Shown: positions 13,361-26,365 of the stretch, piece after piece
Position numbering within the stretch: position 1 is the stretch's first letter
How the letters are laid out: each line of letters opens with the position of its first letter
Origin: Galbula dea
Lineage: Eukaryota > Chordata > Aves > Piciformes > Galbulidae
Assembly: GCA_013399015.1 (NCBI GenBank)
Contig: VWZX01009114.1
Location: 513,303 to 577,302 of the forward strand
DNA length: 64,000 bases
Direction of reading: 5' to 3'
Program-made: the position numbers and the translations under genes
Notes under the pieces: generated by a model
Seen by the model: only the letters and a program-made list of their open reading frames with translations
Told to the model about the DNA's origin: nothing
The model's database searches: none

Positions 13361-13951
13361 CTTTCCTGATTGAAAATCTGTCAGCTAATTTGTCAGCTAA
13401 AATATTTATTTTGCCAATACTCTATTTCTATGTCATTGGATTTGATGTGCTTACAAAGGCTGCATTATTTTTCTGTGCCCAGAAGATAATGAGAACAATC
13501 CTGAGAGGGTGAGATGATCTAAGAAGGATCTGTATTTTCCAGGGTGGTTCATATGATACAGCTTGCCAACACACAAATAGTGCCTGTTGCTTCAGGACCA
13601 TATGACAGTGGTTTCATCATGCATCATGCAGGGTTAGCATCAACAGGGAGCAGTGAACAGGCAGAGGTAGCAGTTCCTGGATGGTATAAAGGGTATAGCC
13701 AGTAATTACAGGCTCACTCCCTTATGCTGGAGAATGTGGACTACTTTTGTCCTGTCTTCAAGCCAGTGAGCAGGACAGCTGTAACTCTGTGATCCTCTTT
13801 TAGCCCTTTCTGGAGCTGTGGAGTTAAACATACCAGTTACTTAACTCCCTGGCCCTGGGAAGGGTCAGCTGTGACTTTTGTCATTGCAAGGGAACACATG
13901 GTAATTTCAGGATATAATTTGATCCCCTGATGTTGTATGTAGGTAGCAGGA

Positions 13952-14030
13952 TGTACTGTGTATATAGTATATGTATAATATATAATATAGCTGCTGCTAC
14001 CATAAGGAAAGGGGTTTGGGTTTGTGTTTG

Positions 14031-14055
<25 letters not shown>
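13952..14055. repeat. TA-rich stretch followed by poly(T)25
   Basis: A TA-rich stretch (13952-13989) is followed about 40 bp later by an uninterrupted run of 25 T (14031-14055). Read on the minus strand this is a poly(A). No AATAAA signal (TTTATT on +) sits just to its right, and no gene-like body is attached, so it is treated as a simple repeat rather than a retrocopy tail. Its length is likely to vary between individuals. Confidence 0.85.
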
Positions 14056-14063
<8 letters not shown>

Positions 14064-17000
14064 GGAGTAAATAAACAAGTTTAGCCCACATAAGTCAGCA
14101 GACCAAGAGTGCTAACTCATTGGCCATCTGCTTATCTCTGCCACATTGTTTTCCTTGCCTTCTTTTCAGATACAAAAATGTATCACAGAGAGCTTCAGCT
14201 TCCCATCTTCAGATAGTTCAGTTGGCACAGTCATCCTTGGGAATGATGGATGATTCTGTTCTGCTTCTGACCATGAAGATCATGATATCCAAGGAAAAGT
14301 TGGTTTCCATAGAAGTCAAGCAAACCATGATCTCATACATTCATTATGAACATGTTTTATGCAGTTGGTCAGAATAACTTATTTTGTTACTGAGAGTTAT
14401 TTGGTTTTAATCTAAACCCAGTAATTACCCCTTTTGGTATATGTGGAACCCCAGCTTGTACAGGAATAGGTTCAAAGATAATTAGGTTTCTTTAGAAGCA
14501 TTCAGTACCCAATAACATGGCTCCATCACTGGAGAGATGTTCCTGCTTGAAGCACCTGGAGTAATTTGTATTTACATTGCTCCAGATATCTTTATAATTG
14601 ACTCTTAAATTATGCAGCCTGTTTTGGAAAGGACTTATGTGCAGATATTTCCATTAAAGGTGTGTAGTGTCGCTAGTTTTTTTCCTTTGAGAGGGCAAAG
14701 ACAGTTTGACTGTGTTCTTAATTTGGTCTTGGTTCTGACCACTGAATTTTCTTCACAGCTAGTAAGCTCAGGTGTCTTGTCTTAACCTTTCTTTTATGGG
14801 TTAGAAGGTTTGAATTTCCTACCTACCTGTTCCAGGGGTGGTGGAGTATTGTTAGAAGATGGATATAGTGAAATTTGTGTTTCTATCAATGTCTTCTCTT
14901 AGTCTGTTTGTTCTGAAGCCACCAAGCTTTGCACCAATTTTCAAGGCATAGCAATCAGGGAGAATGCAGTTTTCTGAAGTGGTACAGATAAACAGGTGTC
15001 TGTTCAGACATCATCCAAATCAAGATCTTAACCAATTTTGAAGTGGCCTGCTCAACATCTCAATTTGCTAAAAAAGGATCCTGTGGTGTTGTAGTCATGT
15101 GCTCAGAGATCAGTGTTCTTGTTTGGTGGTGTTGGGTTTGTTTTTTTTTTTAATTTAAATGAAAATGTATTACACCAAAACAAGAAATAGAACTAAATAT
15201 GGAAATGAGTTGTTGATAGCATACAGTTATGAAAATAAACCCCTTATTTTTATAATCTTAGTGGTATATGTCTCCTTAAAATTGACAAGAGGTTTTACTC
15301 ATCAGAAATATGGGAGTAAAAAAAATACATTAATATTGAATCATCAACATTCTTTTGCAACTAATGGGTGGTTGTTTACTTTAATTGAGGACAGATAATA
15401 CTAGTTGTTTTGTTTCATTTTGTTTGGGGTTTTTTTTGACAAACCAGGCTAACTAACTGTAGTTGCTACTGCAAGCAGTGTGAATCAAGGCAAGCCTGAA
15501 CTCTAGCTGTGAATCATTGCTTCTGTCTCCTGGAAAATTCTGTGGACCTCATCTCCTAACATAAGCTACCGACCTACCAGGGTTTCTCTAGGGACAGTTT
15601 TTTCCCTGCACACTTTGCTGAAGCCTTGGTGCAAGTTACAGTTACCTTGAGTTTGTTCTTGCCTGTTTTATAGAGCTAAGGAGTCCAACAGACAGGCAGA
15701 GATCACTATGTATCTTGCATTGACTCCTGCCATGAAGAGAGCTTTTTTGCCTGCCTGGGCTACATCTACCAGTGCCTGTTCTCCAGTGGATCTCAAAGGC
15801 TTTGTACTGCTCCACTGGCCTAAAGCAGGGGGTCAGGGCAGGGCCTCTGTTTTAGAAGGTTCTTGTCTTCTTTCTGACTGTGGAGAGTCAATACTGCCTG
15901 TGCAACTGAATTATTGAGGCATGTTCATCTGTGTGCTGGTTTGGCATGTTACAAAATATGTCTGTGATCTGTAATCATAGTTTCTGTGCTTGTTTAATCA
16001 TCAAGAAGCAATAATTCTTCTGCTTACACTCCTTTGCCTTTCATCCTCCTCCATCCCACCTTGCCAAAAGCATGTGATGTTCCTGAGCTTGCTGTAAACT
16101 TTCAGTCCTTTTCTGTAGCTGGAACATTTCTGTGAACAAGTTTTACCTCCTGTGAAAATACCCAAATAATATACATATATTTGCAAGAATAGGACAGCAG
16201 CTTGTCAAACATTCATGTAGACACAGCAGTGGCAGTTGCTGTAGGCTGGGCTACACTAATTTGCAAATAACATTAAACAGCTTGAATAAGTTCAGACTTC
16301 AGTAGCCTGGTTCTTCAGGATCACCAGTGATTTAACTGTGCATTCACTGCAGGCTGGAGCACTTGCTTCCATTAACTACTTCATCCAATTAAAAGGGTTT
16401 TTAACTATTTGTGCCTTACATGAGACAGAAGTCCAAAGGCCTCTCACACTGCAGGCATCACTGTGGCAATTGGTTATGTTTCTCTTCAACTAGACAGTCT
16501 GTAAATCTGTCAGGGATGTTTCTATGGATGTCTGGTGGAGCATCTAGCCAGAAGCTAGTATGGCTGAGCTAGTGAGACCTTTCAAGATGAGCAAACCAAA
16601 CACAAGTTCTTCAAAATGAATGTAAAACTCGTTTTTTGTTGAGTTTAAGATATCAAAGTGAGGAAGGAGATGCATTGAGTGTTCAAGGTGGGGCAGAGGC
16701 CAGAAAGAAAACTCCTACCACCCTGTTTACCTCCAGGGGAATGCAGGTAGACAGGAAATCTTGACAGTTTTGAACCACAAAGCTCATCACTTGTAGCTGA
16801 GGCCTCTGTCAGTGGCAGAGCACCATTGTGTTCACCTGCTTCTCTACCCTGCAGGCAACCCTCTTGTAGTTTAAGCTGACAGCACTTCTTGGCAAAGCTG
16901 GTATGATAAACAGCTTCGTTGGGTTTTTTTTACCTACTTTGAAAAATCTCATCCTCCTGTGTAATTACCTGTATTTATTGAGAAAAATTGCAGTGGAGAA

Positions 17001-20000
17001 AAGGCCTGTTCTTTTATGGGATGAGAAGGGATAAAACTAGTCTTAATGATCCTCATTCCTTTTTTGTGCTCTGGAAGGCTCTTGGCAGAAAGAGAGCTGG
17101 ATTTCCAGTGCAGCAGGGAACCACACTGGCTTCTACTGAAATAATTGGTCAGATGCTACAGAAGATTATACAATAAAACCTAGATGTTACTTTTAAGTGG
17201 GTGGGGTTTTGATGATTGCTGTAGGACCATTTGTTAGGTAAGTAATTAGGCTTTCCAGATAAATATAATATAGATTGGTGAGATTTCTGAGAGCTCAAAG
17301 GTAATGCAGTTTACAGCATTCATTTGTGTGACTTTTATTTCAAAAGCTTCAGACAATGCAGGATTGAGAATATGGTGACTGAAAGCAAAGCAACTGAGAA
17401 ATGTAGTTGCAAAGCCTGCACATGATATTCATTCCTTTTATAAGGAATATTTCCTTTATGACCTCCTCCTGCTTTGTATTTAACATTTCAAAGAATTTGG
17501 GGAGACAGTCTGTAGGCTGTGTCTTCATGAAGCCAGTACCCAAGGATTTAAAAGTATTGTCATTGCTGGCCTGAAGCTGAAAACTGCAGGGGGTTTTAAT
17601 CTCAGGGTGGTAGGGGGTAAGTGTTTAAACTCAACCTTTTGTGTTCAGATTAGGAGTGCAGGAGGATAGACTTAAGGGGTGTTAGTGAGAGTTTTTTCAT
17701 TGGCAGTTCAGTAATAGCATCAGGCTTTGGAAAGACTTTTTTTCCCATTCTTTTGTTATTTCAGTAATTACTACATGGTGGGTAGAAATCCATAGGGTCT
17801 GTGGGTTTTTAAGTACTACAGCAGTGACACTGGGATGTGGGGAACAAAAAGAACTTGTTTCTATAACTTTTTCCTCCTTGGATGACTGAGGGCACTTAAG
17901 TGCCTTCTCAGATAGTCTGTTGTTTCAGTCCTGGATATCTGTGTTTATTTTGTCTTGGTTCCATCAGCTGGGTTAATAGTTAGATCCATCTTTGGAGAGG
18001 AAGGAAGACAAAAACAGTTTGGCAATGCCATCATGCTCTGACCAATCTGAAATCTGCCATTTGGGAAGGCAGATTGACTGATCTACCTTACACAGCCCAA
18101 GAGAGGTTACCAAATATCCCCTGCATCAAGAGAAAGCTCAAAGGCAGGTCACTGGGCACTGGCATATGGAGCTGCTCTTACTTTCTGTTAGAACCTAAGA
18201 AATGTTTGTCCTCAGTATTTGTTCATTCCTGGAATAGCTGGGGGTAAAGAGCACTTGAAATTTTTATGTATGGAAACATGGGGACTCCCTGCAAGAGTTT
18301 CTGAGGGGAGTACTGTTACTAATAAGATACACCACAGTTGGCTTGTGTAGATTCTGAGTTCAGCTCAACAGGGATAAGTTTTAGTGAAGACTGAGGACTT
18401 TCTAGGTCTTCATTTTGTACATGATGCTTTCAAATAGAACTCTAATGCTAGAAAATGTCACTTTTCATGTAATTTGTCTCACTTGAGATGTTTGCTTCTT
18501 TTGAAAAAGATCTTAATAGATTTCCAGAGATATTAAGTATAAGTGGTTCTCTATGCCTTACAAAAATTCATTATGATATGAAAAGCATTATGAAAGGAAC
18601 CTCATCTTCTGCTAGTGTCATTCACATGCTTTTAAGGCTGTGAGTATGCTTTTGTGGTGGGAGTCAGGATTACGCTTTTCAGAATTAGAGGAGATGTTTT
18701 TCTTTATTTTTTAAATTTGATTTTAGTTTACTTTTCTTAATTCCACTGTTTCAGTTTGGTTTTTGCAGTGATACTCCTTTGTAATAAGAGATGGTTTTCT
18801 TCAGGCCACCTACACAGTAGAAAAGTAGTACAGCTCCTTATGGTTGATACATTTGCCTTAACAGATTGTACTGTTATGTAGGGTGTTGCTTAGTAAGACA
18901 AAAATGATTTTGTTGGACTAGTCCTCAGCTGAAGATTTTAACTTTCTTACAAGGTCATGGGAGAAGTTTGGGACACAGTGCAGTAAGATGTCGTTTTCTT
19001 GTTCCTCTAGTAGAATACAAAAATATCTGTACTTGTGAGAAATGCTCAGAACAGCTTCTACAGAGTGGCAAATGCAAGTGGTGCCTGGATAAACCTTAAT
19101 CAGAACAGGACAATGGGAAATTGTCTCTGGGTGCACACAGGTGGGTAGTGCCAGAGCTTCAAAAGAGAGTGGCAACAAGCTGTGGTAACCAGGAATAGGC
19201 AGGGTAGCTGTTTCAGGAGTAGAGTCTTCCTTTTGATAGGCACTATCCTTTGGGTCAGGCATGTACTGAGCCACCTAATTTCTGTCTCTGTTTATAACTC
19301 CTTTCTAGAGTCTTTTTTTTTCCCCAAATACTAGTATATGCCAATGAGACAGCCTCTGAATCTAAGACTATAACAAAATATCCAAGAAGTAATTGAGTCA
19401 CTTTTCTGTGAGATGATGAGCCAGTGCATTCTTCACTCTTGGATTTGTCTCTTGCTTTCATTCTTTTCAAACTGTTGGGTGGGCAACATGTATTTTCAGT
19501 GCTAAACCACTGTTTTGAAAGCCCATTTAATATAGGCAGAGCTTCTTGCACATATGCAGGTAAATTCGTGACAAGAGGTTGTTACAAAGGGTGGAGTAGC
19601 CTATTTTCAGGCATCCCAGTTTTCCTAAGGTTGAGATCTCTGCCTTTTATACAGGCTGCATCTCTACACCTATAAAATATACTATATTGCACAGCTGTAT
19701 AAGCAAGAGTTTTGTGAGGGAGCTTAGTGCTGGATTGTTCAGCAAATGCTCTGTGGTGTTAGAGCAGCTGCTGGGATTTAGTTCCCTTGGTATGCTGCTT
19801 TTGTTTTTAGGACTGCCTGTCAAATATGTGCATTGTCCCATTTGCAAACATGCCCACAGTGCTTTGTTCAGTTTTGGGTAGGGTGAGTAACTCTTCTAGA
19901 CATGAGTTTAGAGTTTAAAACTAATATACTGGTAAATAATAGCCACGAAACATGCAAAACAGTGCCCACTTGCTATAGCCAAGTGTTTTATTTTCTTTCT

Positions 20001-23000
20001 CAGTGGATTTTTCCCTTAATGGTACCTACCTGACATGCAGAATCTGGTGGTTGGTTGTGTTGCTTTAGCACCCAGGAGCTCTACCAGAGCCCAAGGCCTG
20101 CTCATTCTTGATGCTACCTTTGCAGTCTCATGAGGTGTTACATGAGAAACATAGACCTAATGGAGAAATGGGAAGAGACACAGAGATGTGCAAATTACAC
20201 TTTAAAAACATAATCTGAAATGGCTTTTACTGCTGGTGGGATCTACATTGGCTACTTCCTTCTCACACTCTGCTTTCCAGCTCCCAAAGCAGAAGGCTAG
20301 GCTTTCTCACTTACAGTACAGCTGGCCCCCATATATCAGTACGTTACTTAAATACCAGGGTTCTAATGATATGTGACACCAGTGGAAAACAGGAAAGTTG
20401 AAACCAACATTTTTGGCACATGTTTTACTACTGTATTCTTTGGAAGGGCAGCCAGTGACTGAATTCAGTTGCTGTAGCTCCACTTCTTCAAGTTTTTGAA
20501 TTCTGTTATGTGTAAGAGGTTTAATAAACCCTTCCCTGAGTGAAAATCTGTGCAAGATTCACAGCTTTCCTCCCTCTCCAGTTAGTTTTGTACACCAGGA
20601 AGTTACAAGCCTGGCTTCCATCCATCTTAACTAATTGGCTTTCAGTCAGTGATAACAGGAGAGGAAAAGCATGCATCAGAACAGCAGCTATATCCTACAG
20701 CCCATGTTTCTTTTGGTACACTGGTACATTTTCAGGTAGTCTTCCTTACCTAGATTTAAACCCCTTCTGCATCAGTTGTCTTCTGTGCAGAGGAAGCACA
20801 AATGCAGTGAGGTCTGGCATGAAAAAACAACAGAGGAGCCTTTCTTTTCATAGCAGAGGCAGGTTTTTTCTTAAAAGTCATGCAAGTTAAAATAAATCCC
20901 AGAGTGCATAAGCCAGCACACAGAAGAATGACTTGGAGAGCTACAGCATGTGTGCAGCAGCAGTACTGCATTCCTGTCATCACACATTCCCAAAGCATAT
21001 CAGGGAGAGAAATATGATCTGAAACTGGTTTAAGAGATGCTGTGATTAAGTTAGGATTACTACCCTAGTCCAACACAAGCTGATAGCATTATGAAGGTAG
21101 ACTGAAGTCTTGCTTGGGATAAGCTCTCAAACATTTTCCTTCCTTTTTTTTTTTTAATATTTGGAAGTTTTTTCACTTACACCTTTTGTGCCTGGGATGT
21201 TTTTCTTGCCCTTTTTGGTGGAGTTTCTCAAATGCTTTCTCTGAGGAGAGAGGGTTGTCTGAGCAAGCCAGACTTTTCCCTTGCCAATGAATCCATCAAG
21301 AGAGGCTGCTTGTTTTGTGATCTGGATCACAAGGATAGGTTACAGATACTTGGCTTCTCTTGCATGTTTTAGTAATGAAAAGTACTCATGAGAGGTGACA
21401 AATTCATACTGTTAGTGTTAGAAGTCTAAGGGCTGCTGTGAGAAGGATGTGCTGCACCATGAGTTTTCTGGTTTGTTCTTGCTAGTATATCTGGTTACAA
21501 AGACCTGGAAGAGAAAAGTTGTGCTTCCTATAGCCAAGGACAGTTGCAGCCTGTTGCCAGACCTCCTTGTCCAGGAAGGGATTGCACAAACCCATCTTTC
21601 TTAGATTCTGAGTTCTGCACATTTGTTAAAACAAAGACACAAGAATCCATGCATGCAAATGGTGAGTCTAAGCAGTGGACAATTTTCTTCCTTCATGGAT
21701 TTATCAGTGTTAGAAATGCAAGTATTTTCTCAGGAAGGCTAGTATGCAGTGCTGTAGATCTAATAAAATAATACATTTCCAAGACCTGTGATGTTATACC
21801 TGAGCTTGGTGGTTTTTCTAAGTTATTAATTACATTTTTTCCACCTCTTCTTGCACTCAACTTTCCTTCTCCCTTCTCTGCTTTACTGCTTTTCAACTGC
21901 TTGTACTACAGGATTTGTTTCCTCTTTATTTTCTATTTATTGCTGCTCTCCCTCTGCCACTTTCAAAGGCCCTGCATTTCCTTCCCAGCATCTTGCAGCA
22001 TCCTATCTCCACCTTTTCAAAAGTTGCAGAATTTGATGCTTTTGCTTTCACAGGCTACAAAATGACCTTCTGCTCCCTGTTTTACCTGGCTGCCAGTGGC
22101 TGTGGCCTTCATTAGGGAAAAGTCTCCCCTGTGTCACAGTAATACCAATGCTATTTGTAGTCCTTGTTTCTGAGGCTGGGGACCAAGAAAGGATCCTTAT
22201 CATAGACCTGCAGAGAGTGAAGCCACAAGGCTTTGTGCTGACCACTTGACATCTTCTGGTGGGGGAAGCTTGTCAGACACCAGCTCAGCTGACAGTAAGA
22301 AAATGAAGCCCTTTTAATTTCCTTCCTGCAAGGCAACCAGTTGACTATGTGAAACAGGCAAGGTAGTGACAGGGTAAAAAAAGCTTTGAAACCATCTCCT
22401 TTACCTCTTCATCATTGATAGCAAGTGATCAGATTCCTATCAGTTCAGTTCCTGCTTGGAAGAAGTATTTTAACTTGTTCCTAGCAAGCTCCATCAGACT
22501 ATTTCCATACTTGTTTTAACAATTAGGCAAAACTTTACCAATCTCTAACAGGTAGGCAAAACATATTTGTAAATTAAAGCAGACTTTCCCAGTGGTTTCA
22601 GCTGAAGAAAATTGGTCCTCCCCACCCCTGTTGGAACTGTTGGGTGAAACAGTGTATTTTTATTGATTTCAAATGTGTGTTTATAAAGGTACTGTACTAA
22701 AGTTTACTTACCTTGCTCTGAAATAGCTATATGAATCCGGGCATTTATTTTCTTTCATTAAAAAATAAAATAAAATGCCCAAGACTAAAATGCTGTGGTA
22801 TTTTTTAAGCCCTTCAGTTTTATCTTTCAGTTCCTATGAAGAAAATTCCTTTATTTCAATTTGGCCACTGAAGCAAAAAGATCAATTGCGCTCAGCTATA
22901 GCTCTTCTTTCAAAGAAAAGAGCCAAAACTTAAAACTTGGTCTTTAACTATATAATTGATTCATGCTAGTAACAGCATTTGACTTCAAACAATGCAAGAG

Positions 23001-25159
23001 CAGGAGGAAACTTGCTCTGAATTCCTGTCTTCACAGAGAACTCCTTTCAAGATACCATGCTGGAAAACTTTAAGCTGAAACTGAACAAGATAACTGTGAG
23101 AAGACTAAATACAAGGAGTTTTAGATGACCACAGAAGTAATGTCTTAGTATTGAGAGGAGGCCTCCAAAATTGCTTTTAAACAAATATCCCCACATTTGG
23201 GAAAGGAAAGTTGACCTTTTTGAGATGGATTGCCTATCCCTCTCATTCTCTCCTTCTCCCATTTTAATATGAAAATAATTTTTCATTGTAGGAGCAAATT
23301 ATTATTTGCTTAAAATTATCATACAGTGAAAATGGATCCTGTGCCCAAACCTGTGAACTAGTCTGATTCCTACAGTTGATAAGTAGAAGATACCATGTGT
23401 TAATCATAAATACTGTATTACTTTCAAGAGTAAAAACTAAATCAATTAAAACTACTTAAAAGACTTCTGTGTGCTGTCACCAGTTCATTAGTGCACAGCA
23501 AATAGCTCAAGAAGAATTGGTATGTATGTGCTTTATCCAACAGTTGCAGAGTCTTTTTTTCTTTGATACTTGTTAGAATAGGTCTGAAACTAGATTTAGG
23601 TATTTTTAGTGGGGAATAATTATGCATAAAGCCAACATAAGGATCCCTGTGGTCCTGTTTGTGTGTTGGCCATTGCCTTGTCTCTGTACCCCCACCCCGC
23701 CTCTTTGTTCTGTCTTTCTACTTCTTGACCTCATTTTTCCTCCTCATTGCTTATTCCTATTTGTCTCTTGTCTCATGTCTTTTTTTAATGGAACAGATTG
23801 ATATCTAGGGCTGTGTCTAGACTAGGAGAAAGATTGAGTTTAGTTCATCTGTAGGTTAGAGTTAGCTAGCCAGCTAACTTCATGACACTTCTTGACAGCT
23901 GGAAACACATAGCCATCGTTTGTTCAGCTTTCACACAGTAGGATCAGAGTTTGTTACTGGCTAGAATTTAATTGTTTTTTACACCTGGTAAAACAGATAC
24001 AGGTTTTAGGTTTGACTTAGCTAAGTATTGCTAACCAATTTATCCCAACCTTAGCCTTCAGTAAGAAAAGTTGAATGATTCTATATGTTCTCCTTCCAGT
24101 CTGAGAGTGAAACCATGCTCTATTACAAGCTGTGCCTAGGTTGATGAGTAAGTTGCATGATGGAAGATATCTTACCTTTTTATTAGTGGAGCTCTAGGCC
24201 ATTGTTTTTGCTCACCTTACTTTTTTCCTGTTGCTACCAGTATACAAAGCATCAATGGAAACACCGTTCCTGATGGCTTTTCACACTGTTGGAAAGAAAT
24301 GAGGCTGAATGAGAAATGACCTTGTAGCATTTCATTTTCAACATTCTTTCTGGGTTTCATTTATGTTATTTCTAGTCATGTGAAAGAGATGGCTGCATAT
24401 AAACCAGTGAATCATTCTTTGGTGTGTGTTCTGCCCTCAGCAGTTGAGCCAGGTGAGCTGGTGTGGGTACTAAAGTACCCAAAGCTGCACAGCAAGGCAG
24501 CAAAGGGCTAACGTCTCAAGGTCTGCTGGCTTTGATGTTCTGTTCATTCACTGGTGGTCATCCTTCTACTGGTTCACCACTGTTGAAAGTTTTCAGTTAC
24601 TGACAAAATTACAGTCCTCTGGTTTTCCTCTTAGAAATGTGACACAGCCCACTGTAAGAAAGGTTAATGGATTATAAAACTGTAAATATAAGTAATTTAC
24701 TGGCACTATTTTCAAATCCCTGCATTGCAGTTGTCTCCACTGGTTAACACTGGCATTGCCTGATGCCAAGCATGCTCAAAGCTGTCTCATGGAGGAAGAA
24801 CTGAGTCCCTTTGTGCCATTTTGATTAACAAGAGTTCACAAAACCCTGCTCAGTTTTTGTGGCCTAGCTCAGTTCAAGATGGCACCCTGGGCACAGACCA
24901 TTGTGCCAACGCTGTGAGAGGGTGGGCAACCTCCTTCCCACTGGTGAGGCAGGTAGCCCTGGCGTCCTGGATATCCCTGTGGTGTGCAACAGTTTTCTAA
25001 GGTGGTGGTGTGACTGACCGGACCCTCCTGGGACAGATGGGAAGCAGCCGTTTTTTGGGTGCTGAGGCAAGATGTGGCTGAGGGAACACACGTGGTTGAA
25101 CCTTGCCAGTTCCACAGAGGGGTTCCCAGGGGATACAAATCTCTCCCAGCTCCCTTCTC
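14056..25159. other. Non-coding 5' flank up to the CpG island
   Basis: About 11 kb of AT-rich DNA with no recognised gene, transposon or RNA gene. Minus-strand frames of 118 and 98 codons at 18918-19551, and many shorter ones, show no domain and overlap frames on the other strand. C+G content rises after about 24850 on the approach to the STOX2 CpG island. Confidence 0.5.
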
Positions 25160-25311
25160 TCTGCTCTAGCTGTTCACCCCGAGGTTAGCCCGGGGCGGGA
25201 GCAGTCCTTGAAGAGACCTGGAGACAAGACCCGGTGGGCCTTGCCGCCATGGTCGTTCTACCCTTCCGCTCCTTCCCGCCGCTCGGGGCGGTACTGCCCT
25301 GCCCCCTTCTC

Positions 25312-25316
25312 ATTGG
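25312..25316 (-). promoter_or_regulatory. Inverted CCAAT box (NF-Y type)
   Basis: CTCATTGGCTGC contains ATTGG, the reverse of CCAAT, in a good NF-Y context. It sits 21 bases downstream of a GC box (25285-25291). CCAAT boxes usually lie 60-100 bp from a start site, so a transcription start near 25370-25420 is possible. This is inference only. Confidence 0.5.
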
Positions 25317-25649
25317 CTGCCGCTGGCTGCGCCCGGAGCCCAGCGGTGCGGCCTGCTTTGCGCTGTGTACCGCGCTCCACGCCCGCCTTTACCGGCTCGG
25401 CCCCGGGGCTTTCCCGCAAGAGCCACCGCCAGGAAGGAAGGCCGGAAAGGAGGCAGAGCGGGAGCAGGCGGGTGAGGGCTGGGTCCCCGCGGTGCACGGG
25501 GCTTTGTACGTGGATGCCTGCGAGCCGGCCTGTGCCCCGCACGGGGGAGCGCGGAGCCCAGTGGGACCCGCAGGCCGCGCCGGCACTAGCATGATCTTGG
25601 GCGGCGGCGCGGCGCCCGGCGCTCCAGCAGCAGCTGTTCGCGGCGCGGC

Positions 25650-25668
25650 GGGGCGGAGGGAGGGAGGG
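25650..25668 (+). other. G-quadruplex motif in promoter or leader
   Basis: Four G tracts (25650-25653, 25658-25660, 25662-25664, 25666-25668) are separated by loops of 4, 1 and 1 bases. This meets the canonical G3+N1-7 definition, and single-base loops favour stable folding. The first tract overlaps a GC box (25650-25656). If transcription starts upstream, the motif would also be in the 5' UTR RNA. Folding was not tested. Confidence 0.7.
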
Positions 25669-25791
25669 AGAGCCGGGCAGGCGGGAGGCGCTGCCAGCGG
25701 CCTCCCCAGTGGCCTCGCCCCCCACGCCGGCCGCTCCTAGCGCGGAGCCGGCGGCGGTCCAGGGACAGGCGGGCGAAGGTCGGGGNTCCTG

Positions 25792-25837
25792 CTCTCCTCC
25801 TCCTCTCTCTCCTCCTCCTTCTCCTGCTCCTCCCTCC
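25792..25837 (+). repeat. CT-rich polypyrimidine tract
   Basis: An imperfect (CTC/CCT)n run of about 46 bases with a single G at 25826. It lies in the CpG island just after the unresolved base at 25786. Such tracts are common near vertebrate promoters. A role in Sp1-like binding or triplex formation is possible but not shown. Confidence 0.7.
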
Positions 25838-26244
25838 GGGCCGGGAGCTGCCGCCGCATCACTAGCGCCGGGCGCGCCGCGGTCGGGGTCGCAGCCGGCG
25901 GCCGCGGGGTTTTTCTCGTTTGTTTGGGCCTTTTGTGTGGCGGCTCACAGTTGGCTAAGCACAGCCGGGCTGAATCGTGCCATTGTTCGGGACCCCCGAG
26001 CTCCCACGCTGCACATCTCTCGTCCCCATCTTCCCCGTCCTGTCCCCCCTCCCCCCTCGTTTTTTTGCCTGAGAAGCCACATAACGTGCCTTTCCTCCAC
26101 GCGAATCTGGGAGCTATAAGCCGGACCGATTGCAAATGAAGTGTAATGCATTGTGGGACGTGTGTAAAATTGGATCATTCGAGGGGAAGAAAAAAAAAAA
26201 AGGAAGGGACCTGCGGCTGGCTGCCTAGAAGAGGTAGCGGCGCG

Positions 26245-26348
26245 ATGCGCGCAGGTTGTGCGCCGGCGGTACCCGCTCTAGGCTGATGCCCGGCAGCGCG
26301 CGTCCGGCGAGCCGCAAGGGCTGACCCATGGTGCGGCGGGAGGATTAG
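26245..26348 (+). other. Three short upstream ORFs in the STOX2 leader
   Basis: The first uORF, 26245-26286 (13 codons plus stop, starting MRAGCAP), ends in TGATG, whose ATG opens the second, 26286-26324 (12 codons plus stop, starting MPGSARP). The third, 26328-26348, reads MVRRED then stop. Its ATG has G at +4 and C at -3. It starts 3 bases after the second ends and stops 17 bases before the STOX2 ATG. None is in frame with STOX2. If the mRNA includes this stretch, they would lower initiation at the main ATG or make it depend on reinitiation. Confidence 0.55.
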
Positions 26349-26365
26349 GTTCGGGCATCCTCAGG

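Larger units (their letters stand above)
1601..13951. other. Non-coding 5' flank, no gene seen
   Basis: About 12 kb of AT-rich single-copy DNA with no recognised gene, RNA gene or transposon. Open frames are short (132 and 135 codons near 10612-11375 are the longest) and overlap each other on both strands with no recognisable domain. Small motifs inside this interval are listed separately: a CTCF-like site, an 11-bp hairpin and an inverted AGGTCA pair. Diverged repeats could have been missed by eye. Confidence 0.5.

Noticed and set aside
14031..14055. Poly(T) as the tail of a minus-strand processed pseudogene
   Set aside because: No AATAAA on the minus strand near the tail, no gene-like body to the right and no target-site duplication seen.
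13837..14091. Frame with poly-Lys on the minus strand
   Set aside because: Created by the T25 homopolymer at 14031-14055.
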